Assembly: GCA_013396525.1 (NCBI GenBank)
Contig: VWYX01001136.1
Coordinates: 62,001 to 126,000 of the forward strand
DNA from: Chaetorhynchus papuensis
Taxonomy: Eukaryota; Chordata; Aves; Passeriformes; Rhipiduridae
Reading direction: 5' to 3'
DNA length: 64,000 nucleotides
The notes below the pieces were generated by a model. That model worked only from the letters and a program-made list of their open reading frames with translations, ran no database searches and had not been told where the DNA came from. This document shows positions 60,568-64,000 of the stretch, piece by piece. How positions within the stretch are numbered: position 1 is the stretch's first letter; each line of letters begins with the position of its first letter. The translations under genes and the position numbers were made by a program.

Positions 60568-61449
60568 TGAGTACTGCTATGCAAACTGGCTGGGAACGGT
60601 GAAGCTATTGCATCTATGTCCTGTATATATTCATGGTGTGAAATCTGCTAATTTCTTCTACCTGTATTTCATCTTTAGCATGTGTGCTATTTTCTTAGAT
60701 GGCTGATGGGGAGTGCTGGTGCTTGCTGTATACTGATGGTCTTCAGTGGTACTTTTTTCTCAGGGAGTTATTTGTCCTAACTCAAAAGGAACATGATAGT
60801 GGCAGTGAAGGTCAGTAGCAAGGTTAGTACATAGAAAGTATTTTAAAAGGCTAATTTTAGTTAGTGTGGGTGATCTTGCTGGAACTGCCAGCAGTCATCC
60901 AGTCCTGTTCTCCTTTGAATTGCATTCCGATGGTACATGTCTTTTCCACTGATTGTTAAATGAACCTAGAGAGATTGCCTTCAGTAGGCTAAAATTTTTT
61001 TTCAGTCTTCTGGTCTCTCTTAGCTCAGAGGTGTAGCAGCATTGTCAGGAATGTGTTCTGAGTGCCCAGTATCTTCAAGGAGCTGAAATGCTTACGGGTT
61101 GGTTTTCCTTTGCAGTGTTTAGGCTATAGATCCTAAGGAGACTCAGTACCACTGTACTACTTTGTTTCCTCTTTCCACAAGCCTGATGGGTCTTGTTGCA
61201 TTGAGCTCAGTCTTCTTCTGTCAGTCATGATTACTTTGGCCAGAGAACTGGTATAGGTTATATGTTTAGGTTGTGAATGTGATTATATGGGAGTATGAGA
61301 TTGTCTAACCTGGGTTTACTGCTGCCTTTGGTCTGCACATATAAACACCTGGAGAATCATTCTAGTGAAACTCCATGGGGAAGTCAGTATTTTGTACCTT
61401 TAGGATACTTCCTGTGGTTTATTACAAAGCTTTTTGTAAGGTGTATAAT

Positions 61450-61466
61450 CAAAAAAAAAAAAAAAA
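61450..61466. repeat. Poly-A run
   Basis: Seventeen consecutive A bases are followed by GAAGGGAACAAACC. No retroposon body is recognisable immediately upstream, so its origin is unclear. Confidence 0.9.
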
Positions 61467-61684
61467 AGAAGGGAACAAACCAACCAAACAAAAAATCCCA
61501 ACCCAAGCAAAAGATCACAAAAAACATGTGCATCCTCCTATGAAAGATTGAGTTATAAATTATGCACAGTTTTCCATGTCTTTTGATGAATAACTGCACT
61601 TTTTACCTAGAAACAGCTGATTCCAAAACAGAATACTACTTTCTTGACATACAAATGATTTTGATTTTTTGTTTTTATTTACAG

Positions 61685-61729
61685 ACTATGAGAAGACACA
61701 GAAATGAAGTTACAATTGAATTGCGAAAG
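61685..61729 (+). CDS. KPNA3: KPNA3 coding exon 2 (IBB domain)
   Basis: A 45-nt exon encodes TMRRHRNEVTIELRK, the continuation of the IBB domain with its basic cluster RRHR. This auto-inhibitory, importin-beta-binding segment is almost identical to human KPNA3 (Val to Ile near the end) and differs from KPNA4 (RRQRNEVVVELRK) as I remember it. The acceptor is TTTATTTACAG and the donor is G|GTGAGT at 61730. Both boundaries are phase 0 and fit exon 1. The next exon, expected to begin NKRDEHLLKKR, is not found before the window ends. Confidence 0.96.
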
Positions 61730-64000
61730 GTGAGTCTGCTTTTGTTTATCAGTTGTTACTTTGCTAACAGTGCTCTGGTGTCTTAACTAAATATTTTTCC
61801 ATAAGCTTTGCTTTTTAGCCCCAAACTTACACAGAAAAGGTGTAAACTCATTAAATACTAATTGCGGATTCTAATTTAGTTTTCCTCTCCAATTTGTGAA
61901 GCTCACTACAACAGAACAGTACTGCTTTACTTCTGTGTATCACTTGGAAATAATCCATATTCAGTTTCTGTACCAGTTATTACAGTAGAGCTGTCAGCTG
62001 TTCAAATGTTTAAAATCTCTGAATGGGAAAAGGGAGAGTTTTAGCATTTAAAAAGTGAGGTTGCTCTTTTATTTTGTTTTCTGAAAATTATTGCTTCCAT
62101 GCTGTAAAGGGAGTTAATTTGGGGGTCACATTTTGGCTGTATTGGGTAAATGTCAGTATGGCTGGGAAGATCACGAGTATGAGAGCTGATCTTGCTTACT
62201 GCTCTGCCTAATTAGAGCATTTGTTACACCCCTGTGATTCATAACTCTTCCAGCAGCCTTTCTAGGTACCTCAAAGACCTGCTCCTGAAGGATGTTTTAC
62301 AAGCTAAGGGAAGGGGAAAACTTTTATCTGCATTTGGGTACCTTCAGTTTATCTGAGGACTTCATACTGGCCCCTTTAGCTTTATCCTGTTGAGACACCT
62401 TCAGTTCTTCACCCTTCTCTTGAACATTCTCTTTCCTAGATTTGACTTGTTGCTGCTTCTCAGATCCAAATTGCCTGTATTTTTCTGGAAGTGTGGAAAT
62501 CTGAAAGGATGCAGGCTGCAGCTGAGGTTTAAATGGAACAGTGAGAAACAATTCTTACACAGTATTCCTCTTTTTATTGAGTATGTTGTTGACAGGCGCA
62601 CAGTCTGTGATCCGTTATATCCTTTGTACACTTCTTAGAGTACCACAAAGCAAATGTAGTTGTTTGCTTTGTTTGCATAGTTAAATAAATGCAGATTTTA
62701 ATTTTTTTGTTACGTTTGACTTCTGAATTACATTTGCTTTTTCCAGGCTTTCCCATTCTGTTCCCCAGTATGTTTCAGGGCCTCTCCAGCTTGGTATAAC
62801 CTGTATTTTCTATTATTTTCATTAATAACCTCCTAAGTATTTGGTTTGAATATTCTGGGTATAGGCCAAGCTTCTTTTGATCTCCCATTTGATACTTATC
62901 TGCAGTGTGCCAGTTGAATCCTTGACAGTTTGAGTGGTACTTGCTTAGGAGTGCACACCCACCAAATTCCATCAATTTTTTTTTTCATTTTTTGCAAACT
63001 GAGAAGACAAAATCCTTGCTAAAATCAAAGTGAAGGGTTTGTATCTATAAATTAATGTTGATAGAAATCAGCTTGACTTGTCTTTGAGAAATTTTGTCTG
63101 CACTTATCACCTGTTTATGTAGGAGCAACCAAAAAATCTTGTGCTAGTATTTTCCTGGGATCCTTCTGTTCATCTTGAAAAAAAGAGACTTTGTTTTTCA
63201 GGTCTTACAGAAAAACTTCTCTGTCTCATTACATTTTAAAAGGTAAATATTTCTAAGATCCATCCTGAGACTATAATAATTAATCAAAGAATTTAATGCA
63301 GATGACTGGAAAATGATCATCAATGAAAATTTATTCTGACATATTAGAGGCCCTGTTTGTTCAGAACCGGTGTAAAACTCACTGTATAACTCTGAAATCT
63401 GTACTGGAAAGAGTCATTCATAGCACTTGGACAGCCTGTGCCTGCTAGCAAAGCAGAGCTGTAAAAGAAGGCTTAACTAATGCAACATATCCTTATACAT
63501 CTCGTTAAATTGAGCTGGAATGTGAGCATTCCAATGCAGTCTTTGGAAAGATCTTTGCAGTGCAAAGTGAGCATTTTAACTTTAATTTAATTCTTAAAAT
63601 TGCTTTTTGTAACAGGTCACAATTTCAAGGCCAGTTTATTACAGAAGTGTGGTGGGGAGCAAGTCAGACACTTAAGGCTAGGGATTGTTCTGTGTGGAAG
63701 GAATCCTGTATGTGCCAGTAATATGTGAGTGAAAATGAGAGGAAGCCTATGAGCTGCCAGTGACCTCTTACTGAAAATTGCACATGCAAAGATCAGTTAC
63801 ACATTTAGAGGAGAAGCCTGAGCACTGGATGTAGGTCAGACTGTAAATGAAGAGTGAACAGTAGCTGCAGCACTCTTAAATGCAGGAAGTGGTGTTCTTC
63901 TGGAGTGTTGGTTGAAAATCTTCACGGAAGAGACCAGAAGAAATCTGCTTTAATAACGAATTCAGCATGTGTCAACTCAGCTGCTGCTGGTGGGCAGCTG
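61730..64000 (+). other. KPNA3: KPNA3 intron 2 (partial)
   Basis: This begins with donor GTGAGT and runs off the window. I looked for the exon encoding NKRDEHLLKKR and did not see it. Coding-like text on the minus strand at 62324-62975 is listed separately. The remaining sequence is AT-rich and unremarkable. Confidence 0.85.
62324..62975 (-). pseudogene. Coding-like antisense segment, possible decayed retrocopy (unidentified)
   Basis: On the minus strand, three neighbouring open stretches read more like protein than the surrounding intron. In order they are: 62975-62800 (MEFGGCALLSKYHSNCQG and GLYPEYSNQILRRLLMKI), 62800-62717 in another frame (GPETYWGTEWESLEKAN), and 62551-62324 (LPEKYRQFGSEKQQQVKSRK and so on, rich in Lys, Glu and Gln) ending in TAA. 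Each break needs a frameshift or an intron. I do not recognise the parent. AG/GT words at some breaks also allow an antisense exon series. A chance run of frames remains quite possible. Confidence 0.2.

Larger units (their letters stand above)
42071..61684 (+). other. KPNA3: KPNA3 intron 1
   Basis: This large first intron (19.6 kb) runs from donor GTGCGT to acceptor TTTATTTACAG. It begins in the CpG island and becomes AT-rich after about 42600. From 42.6 to 59.3 kb I found no supported gene or large mobile element, only a possible 25-bp CR1 end at about 50170-50195 (TTCATAGAATGATTGTCTGA). Two CR1 fragments (59373-59685 and 60202-60567) lie near the 3' end. A poly-A run occurs at 61450-61466. 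Confidence 0.9.

Noticed and set aside
1..64000. CRISPR array, bacterial operon or prophage
   Set aside because: The spliced vertebrate genes, CR1/LTR repeats and CpG island identify this as bird nuclear DNA. No array of regularly spaced repeats is present.
61730..64000. KPNA3 exon 3
   Set aside because: I searched for sequence encoding NKRDEHLLKKR and found none, so the window ends in intron 2.

Overview
The window is vertebrate nuclear DNA, almost certainly from a bird and most likely a passerine. It carries many CR1 LINE fragments, several avian-type solo LTRs and one tRNA-Ile-headed SINE with a CR1-like tail, a family described from passerines. Two conserved single-copy genes with spliced exons give the locus: the 3' half of SPRYD7 (exons 3-5) and the 5' end of KPNA3 (coding exons 1 and 2). 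Both are on the + strand and in the same relative order and orientation as in human 13q14. There is no sign of bacterial, plasmid or viral genomic architecture, and most open frames here are chance frames or shadows of repeats.

Layout: 1-1616 is SPRYD7 intron 2 with an old LTR. 1617-6127 holds SPRYD7 exons 3, 4 and 5 with introns 3 and 4, and the 3' UTR follows. 6.4-41.5 kb is a gene-poor intergenic region. It contains two copies of one large LTR family (7.4-8.3 kb, 5'-truncated; 33.0-34.1 kb, apparently full-length solo), at least seven CR1 pieces, the tRNA-derived SINE at 25.4 kb, a TATA- and polyA-bearing LTR at 25.6-26.0 kb, two candidate conserved noncoding blocks (20.2-20.5 and 23.3-23.6 kb), and a tentative small secreted-protein gene (26.75-27.39 kb). 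Two runs of N (29310-29760 and 41705-41879) are assembly gaps. 41.5-42.6 kb is the KPNA3 CpG island. It has tandem GC boxes, a ZNF143-like site, the ATG-containing first exon and a 19.6-kb intron 1 that runs to exon 2 at 61.7 kb. The window ends inside intron 2.

The two named genes are unrelated in function: SPRYD7 is a small SPRY-domain protein of poorly known role, and KPNA3 is importin alpha-4, a nuclear import adaptor. The most interesting unexplained items are the signal-peptide-bearing two-exon candidate at 26.75 kb, the coding-like antisense segment in KPNA3 intron 2, and the enhancer-like homeodomain/POU motif cluster near 23.45 kb. All three are inferences from sequence inspection only.
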